NCBI RefSeq assembly: GCF_020176695.1
Contig: NZ_JAIWIA010000052.1
Span: forward strand, 1 to 45,632
DNA: 45,632 nt
DNA from: Massilia sp. MS-15
GTDB lineage: Bacteria; Pseudomonadota; Gammaproteobacteria; Burkholderiales; Burkholderiaceae_D
Direction: 5' to 3'
The first letter of the stretch is position 1, and every line of letters begins with the position of its first letter. Shown piece by piece: positions 9,256-19,344 of this stretch. Made by a program: the position numbers and the translations under genes. Below the pieces are notes generated by a model. That model had not been told where the DNA came from, searched no databases, and saw only the letters and a list, made by a program, of their open reading frames with translations.

Positions 9256-9594
9256 GTGCACACCGCCCCCCAATCGAGCGATCGATCATCCCCGCCCACA
9301 AGCGACGCCGAACAACGGCGACGCCGCGCCCGCCTGCATGCCGCCCTGTTTCCGACCCGGCTGGCACTCGACCGCTGGCAGCACGGCAGCCCCCTGCTGC
9401 ACCTGCAGCGCGGCAGCCCGCTGGCCCTGCGCAGCGGCTGGCATGCGGCCGCGCAGCGCAATTTCCAGGCCTGGCTCGATCGGGGCGGTTTCAGCCAGTA
9501 TGACGAAGCGCCGCAGTCGCCCTGTCCGCAACCGCCAGCGGCCTACCGTCCCGCGGGCGAAGGCGATGCGCAGCAGATCGGCACCTGCACCTGA
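9256..9594 (+). CDS. Small protein of unknown function
   Basis: 112 aa, not recognised. It starts with GTG, with GAGG about 9 nt upstream. It is rich in Arg, Ala, Pro and Gln, has no signal peptide or membrane segment, and is predicted soluble. The central part (LHAALFPTRLALDRW through HAAAQRNFQAWLDRGGF) looks foldable and helical. The termini are low complexity. Support for a real gene: a placed FNR-like promoter upstream and an inverted-repeat terminator 31 bp after its stop. A product made under low oxygen is an inference. It may be lineage-restricted. Confidence 0.55.
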   Translation: MHTAPQSSDRSSPPTSDAEQRRRRARLHAALFPTRLALDRWQHGSPLLHLQRGSPLALRSGWHAAAQRNFQAWLDRGGFSQYDEAPQSPCPQPPAAYRPAGEGDAQQIGTCT

Positions 9595-9625
9595 TACCGG
9601 AGACGCGATGGCGACGGGAATACGA

Positions 9626-9665
9626 AAACGACGGCCGAAGCCGTCGTTTCCACTTCCTGGGAAGT
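9626..9665 (+). terminator. Rho-independent terminator, possibly double
   Basis: A perfect 10-bp stem AAACGACGGC / GCCGTCGTTT with a CGAA loop (9626-9649). A second short stem ACTTCC/GGAAGT (9652-9665) is followed by TTTT. Placed after the small gene ending at 9594. The first stem is nearly symmetric and may act in both directions. Confidence 0.8.
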
Positions 9666-9827
9666 TTTCACTACTGTGAGGAATTGAATTCTCTCGAAGC
9701 TGCACCGCTGGTGCAGTTGGGGAGCGGCTCCTGATCCGGGTGATCACGATGGATGGTGTCGTGGCCGGCCCGTCTCCAAGTCGCTACACGTAATATAGAA
9801 CATGTTCCGCCGGATGCAAGCAAAATG

Positions 9828-10829
9828 TCATCGCACCTGCGGCACGGCGCCCTTGAATGCCGCGCTGACGGCGCCATTGCCGACCGCGGCGCCGAATCTC
9901 TTCAGGACACGTTCTGGCAAGCCTTCATGGGCCGTGTAGTCGACGATGTCCTCGGCCTTGACGATGTCGCGCGCCACGCTGTCCACGGTGCCGAAGCCAT
10001 CGGCCAGGCCCATCTCGACGGCCTTGGCGCCGGTCCAGTACAGGCCGGAGAAGGTTTCCGGCGTTTCCTTCAGGCGCTTGCCGCGGCCGGCGCGCACCAC
10101 CGAGATGAACTGCTGGTGGATTTCGTTCAGCATGGCCTGGGCGTGTCCCTTGTGGCGCTCGGACTGTGGGCTGAAGGGGTCGAGGAAGCCCTTGTTCTCG
10201 CCGGCGGTCAAGAGGCGCCGCTCCACGCCCAGCTTCTCCATCGTGCCGGTAAAGCCGAAACTGTCCATCAGCACGCCCACCGAGCCGACGATCGAGGCCT
10301 TGTTGACATAAATGCGGTCGGCCGCCGAGGCGATGTAATAGCCGCCCGAGGCGCACATCTCGTCCACCACGACGTACAGCGGCTTGTCGGGATAGCCGCG
10401 CTTGAGGCGTTGGATCTCGTCCACGATGATGCCGGCCTGCACCGGACTGCCGCCCGGGCTGTCGATGCGCAGTACCACGGCCGCCGAACCGGCGTCGGAA
10501 AAGGCTTTGTTGAGCGAGGGAATCACGGTATCGGCGGCGCCGCTGCCTTCCGATTCGATCTCGCCATTGATTTCGATGAGTGCGGTGTGGCGGCCCAGGT
10601 TCTCGTCCCCGCCCAGGCCGAAGGTCGAATCCATATAGGTCAGCAGGGCCAGGATGGCCACCAGCAGGAAGCTCAGCTTGAAGAAGATGCCCCAGCGGCG
10701 CGCCGCGCGGCGCTCCTGCACGGTGGCAAACACCAGCTTCTCGAGCGTTTCGCGCTCCCAGTTGCCCACGGTGGGATTGGCGGCAAGCAGCTTGCCGTCC
10801 GGTAGTTCGTGACTCGTTTGCTCGCTCAT
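9828..10829 (-). CDS. sppA: Signal peptide peptidase SppA (S49 family serine protease)
   Basis: Membrane-anchored protease that clears cleaved signal peptides. It has 333 aa, the short single-domain form. One membrane segment lies at about residues 48-65 after a basic stretch. The S49 domain carries RIDSPGGSP and the nucleophile Ser161 in CASGGYY. Lys213 in TAGENKG lies 52 residues downstream, the same distance as the Ser/Lys dyad of B. subtilis SppA (Ser147/Lys199). The ATG at 10829 was chosen to start just before the MSEQT tail. Last gene of the rluC-HAD-Rieske-sppA series. Confidence 0.93.
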   Translation of the reverse strand: MSEQTSHELPDGKLLAANPTVGNWERETLEKLVFATVQERRAARRWGIFFKLSFLLVAILALLTYMDSTFGLGGDENLGRHTALIEINGEIESEGSGAADTVIPSLNKAFSDAGSAAVVLRIDSPGGSPVQAGIIVDEIQRLKRGYPDKPLYVVVDEMCASGGYYIASAADRIYVNKASIVGSVGVLMDSFGFTGTMEKLGVERRLLTAGENKGFLDPFSPQSERHKGHAQAMLNEIHQQFISVVRAGRGKRLKETPETFSGLYWTGAKAVEMGLADGFGTVDSVARDIVKAEDIVDYTAHEGLPERVLKRFGAAVGNGAVSAAFKGAVPQVR

Positions 10830-10878
10830 TCGCTCACTGTTTCGCTGATTTTCGCTGATTGTTCCATTCCACGCGGGG

Positions 10879-11265
10879 CTAGGCCGCGGGTGCGCGCACC
10901 GCGTCGTCCGGCTGCCACCAGATGCCGCCATCGCGCTCGCTGACGGCGATCGGCCGCAGCCGGCCGCCGCGGCAGGGTCCGCCGGCGCACTTGCCCGTGT
11001 CCGGCTGGTAGACCGCGCCGTGGGTCGCGCACATCAGGTAAAGCCCGCTCGACTCGAAGAATTCGCCTTGCGACCAGTCGAGTTCGATCGGCACATGTGC
11101 ACAACGGTTCAAGTAGGCAAATGGTTTACTGTCGTAACGTACCACAAAGCCCGTGGCTGGGTGTCCAAAAGCAAGCACCGGGAAGCGCACGCCCTTGCCG
11201 CCATCCACCAGTGCCGCCGCATCGCAGACGAACAGCGCACCGTTCCCCTCACCAAGGGCGGCCAT
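10879..11265 (-). CDS. Rieske [2Fe-2S] ferredoxin-like protein
   Basis: 128 aa, soluble and small. The two cluster-binding boxes are CAH (Cys55, His57) and CATH (Cys79, His82), a standard Rieske CxH...CxxH set. A cysteine pair also occurs in GKCAGGPC. The ATG at 11265 lies 2 bp after the stop of the HAD gene (TGAGCATG), suggesting coupling. The redox partner is unknown. Stand-alone Rieske proteins of this type often lie beside HAD phosphatases and sppA in Burkholderiales (from memory). Stop is TAG, not from a REP. Confidence 0.88.
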   Translation of the reverse strand: MAALGEGNGALFVCDAAALVDGGKGVRFPVLAFGHPATGFVVRYDSKPFAYLNRCAHVPIELDWSQGEFFESSGLYLMCATHGAVYQPDTGKCAGGPCRGGRLRPIAVSERDGGIWWQPDDAVRAPAA

Positions 11266-11267
11266 GC

Positions 11268-11927
11268 TCAGGCATGCTCCAGCAGCCATGCATGCAGCTC
11301 GGGGATCGAACGGGCCGAGAAGATCGGCTTGCAGGCCTGCAGCTGCTGCACCGGATGGGCGCCGAACTCGACCGCGATACCGGCCGCGCCGGCGTTGTTC
11401 GCCATCATCAGGTCGTGGGTGGTGTCGCCGATCATGACGGTGCGGCGCAGGTCCTGGCCCAGTTCGCGCGTCAGTTCCTGCAGCATCGCCGGGTGCGGCT
11501 TGGAGAAGGTTTCGTCCGCGCAACGGGTGGCATCGAACATCGACAGCAGGCCGGCCGCGTTCATGGCCCGGTTCAGGCCGACCCGGCTTTTTCCCGTGGC
11601 CACCGCCAGGAAGTAGCCCAGCTGCGCGAGTTCGGCCAACATTTCACGAACGCCCTTGAACAGCACCAGTTCGTGGTCTTTCGTCAGGAAGTGATAGCGG
11701 TAGCGCTCGATCATGCGCGGGTACAGCACCGGGTCAATGTCGGGCAGCACGGCCTGCATCGCTTCCAGCAGGCCGAGGCCGATCACATGCGAGGCCGAGG
11801 CGTCGCTCGGCACCGGCAGGCCGAGGTCGCGCGCGGCGGACTGGATGCAGCGGACGATGGCCGCGGTGCTGTCCATCAGGGTGCCGTCCCAGTCGAAGAC
11901 GATCAGGTCAAATTGCTTTCTTGGCAT
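11268..11927 (-). CDS. HAD-IA family hydrolase (phosphoglycolate phosphatase-like)
   Basis: 219 aa cytosolic phosphatase. HAD motif I FDWDGTLMDS has nucleophile Asp12 and acid/base Asp14. Motif II is VATGKS, and motif IV is IGDTTHDLMMANNAG. The helical cap between motifs I and II matches Gph/PGP-type enzymes, but the substrate is not defined. The ATG at 11927 was chosen because DLIVFDWDG must lie near the N-terminus. The upstream region is only an A/G-rich stretch before REPIN C, so the ribosome site is weak. Confidence 0.9.
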   Translation of the reverse strand: MPRKQFDLIVFDWDGTLMDSTAAIVRCIQSAARDLGLPVPSDASASHVIGLGLLEAMQAVLPDIDPVLYPRMIERYRYHFLTKDHELVLFKGVREMLAELAQLGYFLAVATGKSRVGLNRAMNAAGLLSMFDATRCADETFSKPHPAMLQELTRELGQDLRRTVMIGDTTHDLMMANNAGAAGIAVEFGAHPVQQLQACKPIFSARSIPELHAWLLEHA

Positions 11928-11940
11928 TTTCTTTTCTTTT

Positions 11941-12075
11941 GTTGGGTGGACGGGGTAATTTCGGGCAATGCCCGGAATGACAAACGCCCACGCGGTCAAC
12001 CAGTTGCGAGATCATCGTGATCAGTATTGTGAACGTCAACAATCACCGCGTGGGCGGCATAGCCGCCCACCCTAC
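11941..12075. repeat. REPIN C with a degenerate left REP
   Basis: The right REP (12042-12075, inverted) is canonical, with GTAG and a GCGGTGAT-type tail. The left partner is degenerate: GTTGGGTGGACGG at 11941-11953 and CGCCCACGCGG at about 11984-11994 are separated by about 30 bp that contain another palindrome (CGGGC/GCCCG, 11962-11975). The inner spacer has GCGAGATCATCG as in REPINs A and B. It fills the rluC-HAD junction and begins 7 bp after the rluC TAA. Confidence 0.82.
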
Positions 12076-12081
12076 GTTTCT

Positions 12082-13071
12082 TTATATCAGTGGTTGCCCC
12101 AAGCTTACCAAGAATCGGTCGCACTCAGCAGGCAGCGGCGCCCGCAGGGTGAGCGGCTGGCCGGTATCGGGGTGGGTAAACGTGATCTGGTACGCATGCA
12201 GGAACATGCGCTTGAGCGCCCCGCGCTCGTTGTTTGCCTTCTGAAGCTGCTTGTTCAATGCGAAATCGCCGTACTTCTCGTCACCGAGGATCGGAAAGCC
12301 ACTCGAGGCCAGGTGCACCCGGATCTGGTGCGTGCGCCCCGTCTTGAGCTCGGCTTCAAGCAAGGCGAAGTCCTTCCACTTGCGCTTCAGGTTGAACACC
12401 GTGTGCGCTTCCTGGCCGCCGGCCTGCACCACCACGCGCCGCTCGCCATCCGGCGTCGTGAATTTATGTAAAGGGAGCTTTACATGCTGGCGCTTGTTCA
12501 CCCAGTCGCCGTACACGGCAGCCAGGTAGCGCTTGTCGGTCACCCCGTCGCGCATCTGGTCGTGCAGGTTGGTCAGTGCCGAACGCTTCTTGGCGATGAG
12601 CAGCAGGCCGGATGTTTCGCGGTCGAGCCGGTGCACGAGTTCCAGGAACTTGGCCTGCGGCCGCGCCGCCCGCAATTGCTCGATCACGCCATACGACACG
12701 CCCGAGCCGCCATGCACGGCCACCCCGGCCGGCTTGTCGATGACGAGCAGGTGCGTGTCCTCGAACACGACGGGAAACTCGGCGCCGGGCGTGGCCCCCT
12801 GGCTGGCCTTCTCGGCGATGCGGATCGGCGGGATGCGTACCAGGTCGCCTTCCACGAGCCGGTACAGCTGGTCGATGCGGCCCTTGTTGACCCTGACCTC
12901 TCCCGAACGGAGGATGCGGTAGATATGGCTTTTCGGGACGCCTTTGCAGACGCGCAACAGGTAGTTATCGATGCGCTGCCCGGCTTCTTCTTCGGTAATT
13001 GTGACGAATTGCGCCTGGATCGTTGCCTGTGATGAAGGGGAAACATCCTTGTTCTGGTCCACTGTTCGCAT
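12082..13071 (-). CDS. rluC: 23S rRNA pseudouridine(955/2504/2580) synthase, RluC
   Basis: Modifies three uridines in 23S rRNA. 329 aa. An S4 domain is at about residues 30-90 (QRIDNYLLRVCKGVPKSHIY), and the RluA-type catalytic domain has HRLDRETSG with Asp150. GRTHQIRVH follows near the C-terminus. The ATG at 13071 has GGGAAG upstream. An in-frame ATG at 13104 lies at the predicted transcription start and lacks a ribosome site. It is divergent from rne, as in many Proteobacteria including E. coli. Confidence 0.93.
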   Translation of the reverse strand: MRTVDQNKDVSPSSQATIQAQFVTITEEEAGQRIDNYLLRVCKGVPKSHIYRILRSGEVRVNKGRIDQLYRLVEGDLVRIPPIRIAEKASQGATPGAEFPVVFEDTHLLVIDKPAGVAVHGGSGVSYGVIEQLRAARPQAKFLELVHRLDRETSGLLLIAKKRSALTNLHDQMRDGVTDKRYLAAVYGDWVNKRQHVKLPLHKFTTPDGERRVVVQAGGQEAHTVFNLKRKWKDFALLEAELKTGRTHQIRVHLASSGFPILGDEKYGDFALNKQLQKANNERGALKRMFLHAYQITFTHPDTGQPLTLRAPLPAECDRFLVSLGQPLI

Positions 13072-13104
13072 TGTCTTCCCAGAAATTCTCTCTAAGTCCT
13101 TCAT

Positions 13105-13747
13105 TTTGAATATATAATCGACAGGCGGCGGTCAAACCTCTGCTGGTGTAAGAATTAAAACGATATTTTACACAAGGGGCGCGTTCCACCGGCCCTGCCC
13201 TGAGCAAATTCGGTGGAAAAAAACGTGTACGCACATTCAGGCGCGAATCAGGGTTGCACCTGCAGTTGTAATCGGGTTGCGCGGCTGAGTGCAGGATTGG
13301 ATTGTCTGGATTTGTATGGATAAGTACCGGCAAGCCGCCCACTGGCGGCTTGCCGGTTGATGGTGTCGATAACGCTTGTCGTTGTGGCCCGACCCGAAGT
13401 AAGCCTCACCTGAAGGCTTGAGTGTTACAGAAGGCTGATTGATCGCCTCGGTATCGAAGTCTTGGTTGTTCGCTGGTTACGGTCTGGCACGTTGTTGCAC
13501 ACCGCCCCGCCGGTCCCGCCGTGCCCACCCCAACGTGGTGGCAGTCGGGACCAGTCGCTGGTTGCGGCGTGCGTAGACAATGACGTTCGGCTCCACTGCG
13601 CCCCGTGCGGCAGCGATGCATTGCGTCGCCCTGCCCCGTCCCGGGTATTCCCCCCTCCAGCATGTCTGCTCCGCGTACATCCCTGTACTTTCGCCGCGCC
13701 TGAAAAACGCGGCATGACACGGCCCCCGGGCCGCGGAGTTTATAAAA
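13105..13747. promoter_or_regulatory. Divergent rluC/rne promoter region and long rne leader
   Basis: No convincing gene in these 643 bp. The AT-rich part near 13109-13175 holds the promoters. For rluC (minus) TTGACC at 13135-13130 with TATATT at 13114-13109 is a candidate with a short 15-bp spacer. On plus, TATAAT at 13113-13118 could serve rne without a clear -35. GTGTAA/TTACAC arms (13146-13173) are a possible operator. If the plus promoter is used, the rne leader is about 620 nt. E. coli rne has a 361-nt autoregulatory leader (known), so similar feedback is plausible. Confidence 0.55.
13327..13356 (+). other. Perfect 13-bp hairpin in the rne leader
   Basis: CCGGCAAGCCGCC, four loop bases, then GGCGGCTTGCCGG. 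There is no U-run on either strand, so it is not a standard terminator. In RNA it would be a very stable stem and a candidate RNase E feedback or stability element. Confidence 0.6.
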
Positions 13748-16700
13748 ATGAAACGTATGTTGTTTAACGCTACGCAGCAAGAAGAGCTGCGCGTAGCGAT
13801 TGTCGACGGCCAAAAACTGATCGACATCGATATCGAGACCGCCGGTCGCGAGCAACGCAAGTCGAATATCTACAAGGGTGTCATCACCCGCATCGAACCC
13901 TCCCTCGAAGCCTGCTTCGTCTCCTACGGCGAAGACCGCCACGGTTTCCTCCCCTTCAAAGAAGTTGCCCGTTCCTATTTCCGCGATGGCGTCGACGTGC
14001 GTAACTGCACCATCAAGGAAGCCCTCAAGGAAGGCCAGGAGATCATGGTCCAGGTCGAGAAGGAAGAGCGCGGCAACAAGGGCGCAGCCCTGACCTCGTT
14101 CATCTCGCTGGCCGGCCGCTACCTGGTCCTGATGCCGAACAACCCGCGCGGCGGCGGCGTGTCGCGCCGTGTCGAAGGCGAAGAGCGCCAGGAACTGCGC
14201 GAGACCATGGACAAGCTCGACCTGCCGCAGGGCATGTCGGTGATCGCCCGCACCGCCGGCATCGGCCGTACCGTCGAAGAACTGCAGTGGGACCTGAACT
14301 ACCTGATGCAGCTGTGGCGCGCGATCGAAGGCGCCGGCAAGTCGGCCGCCGGCCCGTTCCTGATCTACCAGGAATCCTCGCTGGTGATCCGCGCGATCCG
14401 CGACTACTTCCAGCCGGACATCGGCGAAGTCCTGATCGACACCGACGACATCTATGAACAGGCGCAGCAGTTCATGTCGCACGTGATGCCCGACATGGCG
14501 CACCGCGTCAAGCGCTACAGCGACGACGTGCCCCTGTTCTCGCGCTTCCAGATCGAACACCAGATCGAAACCGCCTACGCGCGCACCGTGCCGCTGCCAT
14601 CGGGCGGCGCGATCGTCATCGACCACACCGAAGCCCTGGTCTCGATCGACGTCAACTCGGCACGCGCCACGCGCGGCTCGGACATCGAGACCACCGCCTT
14701 CAACACCAATTGCGAAGCGGCCGACGAAGTGGCCCGCCAGCTGCGCCTGCGCGACCTGGGCGGCCTGATCGTGATCGACTTCATCGACATGGAAGTGGCT
14801 AAGAACCAGCGCGAGGTGGAACAGCGCCTGAAGGATGCCCTGCACCACGACCGCGCGCGCGTCCAGATGGGCAAGATCTCGCGCTTCGGCCTGATGGAAC
14901 TGTCGCGCCAGCGCCTGCGTCCGTCGCTGTCGGAAGGCTCGCACGTGACCTGCCCGCGCTGCTCCGGCACCGGCCACATCCGCGACACCGAATCCTCGGC
15001 CCTGCAAGTCCTGCGCATCATCCAGGAAGAGGCCATGAAGGAAAACTCGGCCGCGATCCACGTGCAGGTGCCGGTCGACGTCGCCGCCTTCCTGCTGAAT
15101 GAAAAGCGCGGCGAAGTGCTCAAGATCGAGAACCGCCACCGCATCACCGTGATCCTGATCCCGAACAAGCATCTGGACACGCCGCACTACAAGCTCGAGC
15201 GCATCAAGCACGACGATCCGCGCCTGGAAGACGCCGCCGCCAGCTACACCATGGCGGAATCGGCCGAGACCGACATGGGCTTCGCCAAGCGCCAGAAAGA
15301 AGAAGCCAAGCCGCGCCAGGAAGCCGTGGTCAAGACCATCACCCCGGCCCAGCCGGCCCCGGTGGTGGACCGCAGCGAAGCGGCCAAGCCAGCCAAGGCC
15401 GCCGCTCCTGCGCCGGCACCGGTGGCGCCCGCCGCGCCAGCGCCGAGCGAACTGGGCTTCTTCGCCCGCATCAAGAACTTCTTCATGGGCGCGCCGGTCG
15501 CACCAGCCCCGGCGCCGGCTCCGGTGGTGGCCGAGAAGCCCGCGGCGCCGGCAGCGGCCGAGCGCGGCGAGCGTGGCAGCCGTAACGGCCAGCGCACCCG
15601 CAATGCCCGCGGTCCGAAGGGCGGCCGCGAGCGCGACGAGCGCGAACCGGGCGCCAAGGTAGAAGACACCGTCAAATCCCTGGAAGCCGAAGGCAAGCCG
15701 GCGCGCGCACCGCGTCCGCCACGTGAGCCGCGCCAGCCCCGCGAGCAGCTCGACACCGCCCAGGCCGCACCGCGCGCCGAACGTGGCGAGCGTGCCGAAC
15801 GCGAACCTGGCGAGCGCAAGGAACGCGCACCGCGCCAGCCGCGCGAGCGTGGCGAACGCGCCGCCCAGCCGGTCGAGGCCAAGGCGGAAGAACTGAAGCT
15901 GCAGGCCGTCCCGGTAGCGCAGGAAGAAAACGCACTGGCCACCACCACCCCGCACGGCGACGTGCTGGAGCACGCGGTGAAAGTGGCGGCGCATGGCCCG
16001 AACGGCGAGGAAGCGGATGCGGAAGGCGGCGACGAGCCGCGCCGCCGCCGCCGCCGCGGTGGCCGCAACCGCAGCCGCCGCGACCGTGACCAGGTCGAGG
16101 GCATGGAAGCGGGCGAAGGCGTCGACGGCGCCCCGGCGTTCACCCCGGTCGCCGACGAGGAAGCGGCCAAGGTCGCAGCCCAGGCCCGCGCGCCGAAGAA
16201 GCCGGCAAGCCCGTCGGAACCGGGCCCATGGCCGTTCCCCACCGCGGCCTCGGTGGCAGCCAAGGCCAGGGCGCAAGCCGCCGCTGCGGCGCCGCGCGCC
16301 GTGGACGCTGCTGCTCCTGCCGCGACCGCGGTGACCGCTCCTGCGGCGGCAGTAGCGCCGGCAGTCGCAGCCGATCCGGGTCCGTGGCCGTTCCCGACCG
16401 CGGCTTCGGTGGCTGCGGCCAGGGCGCCAGCTGCCCAGGCAGCGCCGGTCGCTGAGGCGCCGGCGGCATCCGCAGCGCCGGTCGCTCCTGCTGCGCCTGT
16501 CGCTCCGGCAGCGCCGGTTGCTTCTGCTGCGCCGGTTTCGCCAGCAGCGCCAGCCGCTACGGCGCCTGTGCAGGCCGCGCCGGCCGCGGTGGCCAGCGTC
16601 CCGGCACCGGCACCAGTTCCTGCAGCCGCTCCCGCCGACCTGAGCGACGTGCTGTCGAAGGCCGGCCTGCAGCTCGCTTCGACCGATCCGGAAAAGCTGC

Positions 16701-16816
16701 GCGCCGCCCAGGAAGCGGCCGCGCAGGCCAGCACGCCGCAGCGCGTGGGCCGCGCCCGCAAGCCGGCGCCGCCGCCAGTGAGCGAGCCGCTGATCCAGGT
16801 GGATACGCGCCAGTAA
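13748..16816 (+). CDS. rne: Ribonuclease E
   Basis: Essential single-strand endoribonuclease and degradosome scaffold, 1022 aa. The catalytic half starts with [17 protein letters not shown] and an S1 domain ([23 protein letters not shown]). The metal-binding aspartates are Asp301 ([13 protein letters not shown]) and Asp344 (VIDFIDM). The zinc-link CPRC is at 402-405. The C-terminal half is disordered and rich in Ala, Pro, Arg and Glu. It contains an amphipathic segment [14 protein letters not shown] (568-581), a likely membrane anchor, arginine-rich RNA-binding stretches (about 595-700 and 755-780), and a 13-residue motif [13 protein letters not shown] present twice (about 826-838 and 878-890). 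It ends in a Terminator 35 bp downstream. Confidence 0.97.
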   Translation: MKRMLFNATQQEELRVAIVDGQKLIDIDIETAGREQRKSNIYKGVITRIEPSLEACFVSYGEDRHGFLPFKEVARSYFRDGVDVRNCTIKEALKEGQEIMVQVEKEERGNKGAALTSFISLAGRYLVLMPNNPRGGGVSRRVEGEERQELRETMDKLDLPQGMSVIARTAGIGRTVEELQWDLNYLMQLWRAIEGAGKSAAGPFLIYQESSLVIRAIRDYFQPDIGEVLIDTDDIYEQAQQFMSHVMPDMAHRVKRYSDDVPLFSRFQIEHQIETAYARTVPLPSGGAIVIDHTEALVSIDVNSARATRGSDIETTAFNTNCEAADEVARQLRLRDLGGLIVIDFIDMEVAKNQREVEQRLKDALHHDRARVQMGKISRFGLMELSRQRLRPSLSEGSHVTCPRCSGTGHIRDTESSALQVLRIIQEEAMKENSAAIHVQVPVDVAAFLLNEKRGEVLKIENRHRITVILIPNKHLDTPHYKLERIKHDDPRLEDAAASYTMAESAETDMGFAKRQKEEAKPRQEAVVKTITPAQPAPVVDRSEAAKPAKAAAPAPAPVAPAAPAPSELGFFARIKNFFMGAPVAPAPAPAPVVAEKPAAPAAAERGERGSRNGQRTRNARGPKGGRERDEREPGAKVEDTVKSLEAEGKPARAPRPPREPRQPREQLDTAQAAPRAERGERAEREPGERKERAPRQPRERGERAAQPVEAKAEELKLQAVPVAQEENALATTTPHGDVLEHAVKVAAHGPNGEEADAEGGDEPRRRRRRGGRNRSRRDRDQVEGMEAGEGVDGAPAFTPVADEEAAKVAAQARAPKKPASPSEPGPWPFPTAASVAAKARAQAAAAAPRAVDAAAPAATAVTAPAAAVAPAVAADPGPWPFPTAASVAAARAPAAQAAPVAEAPAASAAPVAPAAPVAPAAPVASAAPVSPAAPAATAPVQAAPAAVASVPAPAPVPAAAPADLSDVLSKAGLQLASTDPEKLRAAQEAAAQASTPQRVGRARKPAPPPVSEPLIQVDTRQ

Positions 16817-16850
16817 GCACGCCCCAGGCGCGCGTTTGCCGTGACAGCGA

Positions 16851-16878
16851 AAAGGGAAGCTTCGGCTTCCCTTTTTTT
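16851..16878 (+). terminator. Rho-independent terminator of rne
   Basis: GGGAAGC, TTCG tetraloop, GCTTCCC, followed by seven T (16872-16878). AAA before the stem extends pairing. Classical geometry, 34 bp after the rne stop. Confidence 0.95.
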
Positions 16879-16922
16879 GGCCTGCAATATGGCTTGTCAT
16901 GTTGACGGGTTAGGATAAAGAA

Positions 16923-18228
<1,306 letters not shown>

Positions 18229-18236
<8 letters not shown>

Positions 18237-19338
18237 AAAAACCATCCCGCTGAACGATTTGCGCTCGTCCGCGATGCCGGTCCCGGACGCGCCCGAGGCG
18301 CCCACCGGGCTGCTGCTGGATGCCCTCGGCCGGCCACTGCACGACCTGCGCATCTCGGTCACCGACCGCTGCAACTTCCGCTGCGTCTACTGCATGCCGA
18401 AGGAAGTCTTCGACAAGGACTACGCCTACCTGCCCCACCGCGAGCTGCTCTCGTTCGAGGAGATCACGCGGGTGGCGCGCCTGTTCATCGCCCACGGCGT
18501 CGAGAAGATCCGCCTGACCGGCGGCGAACCGCTGCTGCGCAAGGATCTCGAGCGCCTGGTCGGCATGCTGCGCGCCCTGGGCACGCCAAGCGGACGGCCG
18601 CTCGACCTGACCCTCACCACCAACGGCTCGCTGCTGGCGCGCAAGGCCCGTGCCCTGAAGGATGCGGGCCTGGACCGGGTGACGGTCTCGCTCGACGCCC
18701 TCGACGACAGCGTGTTCCGGCGCATGAACGATGTCGACTTCGCAGTGGCCGACGTGCTGCACGGGCTGGACGCGGCGCAGGCCGCCGGACTGGGGCCGGT
18801 CAAGGTCAACATGGTGGTCAAGCGCGGCTCGAACGAAGACCAGGTCCTGCCGATGGCACGCCATTTCAAGGGTTCGCCCTTCATCCTGCGCTTCATCGAA
18901 TACATGGACGTGGGCGCCTCGAATGGCTGGAACATGGATGAGGTGATTCCCTCGGCCGAGCTGGTGCGCCGGATCGGCGCCGAGCTGCCGCTGGCGCCGG
19001 TGGCCGCCAACTACAGCGGCGAGACCGCCGCGCGCTGGCGCTACCTGGACGGGAGCGGCGAAGTCGGGTTCATCTCCAGCGTCACGCAGGCCTTCTGCCA
19101 CGACTGCACGCGCCTGCGCCTGTCCACCGAGGGCAAGCTCTACACCTGCCTGTTCGCCAGCCGCGGCCACGACCTGCGCGCCCTGCTGCGCAGCGGACGG
19201 CCGGATGCCGCGCTCTCGGGCGCCATCGCCCAGCTGTGGCGCGGGCGCGCCGACCGCTATTCCGAGACACGCAGCGTGGACACCACGGGCCTGGCGCGCG
19301 GCGGCAGGAAGGTTGAAATGTCGTACATCGGCGGGTAA
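18229..19338 (+). CDS. moaA: GTP 3',8-cyclase MoaA
   Basis: Radical SAM enzyme for the first step of molybdenum cofactor synthesis (GTP to 3',8-cyclo-GTP). 369 aa. The SAM cluster cysteines are in CNFRCVYC (48, 52, 55). The C-terminal cluster is FCHDC plus a Cys in LYTCLF. The protein ends in the family's GG (YIGG), which inserts into the active site. The ATG at 18229 lies inside the end of chrA. An alternative in-frame ATG at 18274 gives a shorter N-terminus. The mobA-moeA fusion follows after 6 bp. Confidence 0.96.
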
Positions 19339-19344
19339 GACAAC

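Noticed and set aside
13072..13104. Earlier rluC start at 13104
   Set aside because: No ribosome site, and the predicted promoter would start transcription at about this position.
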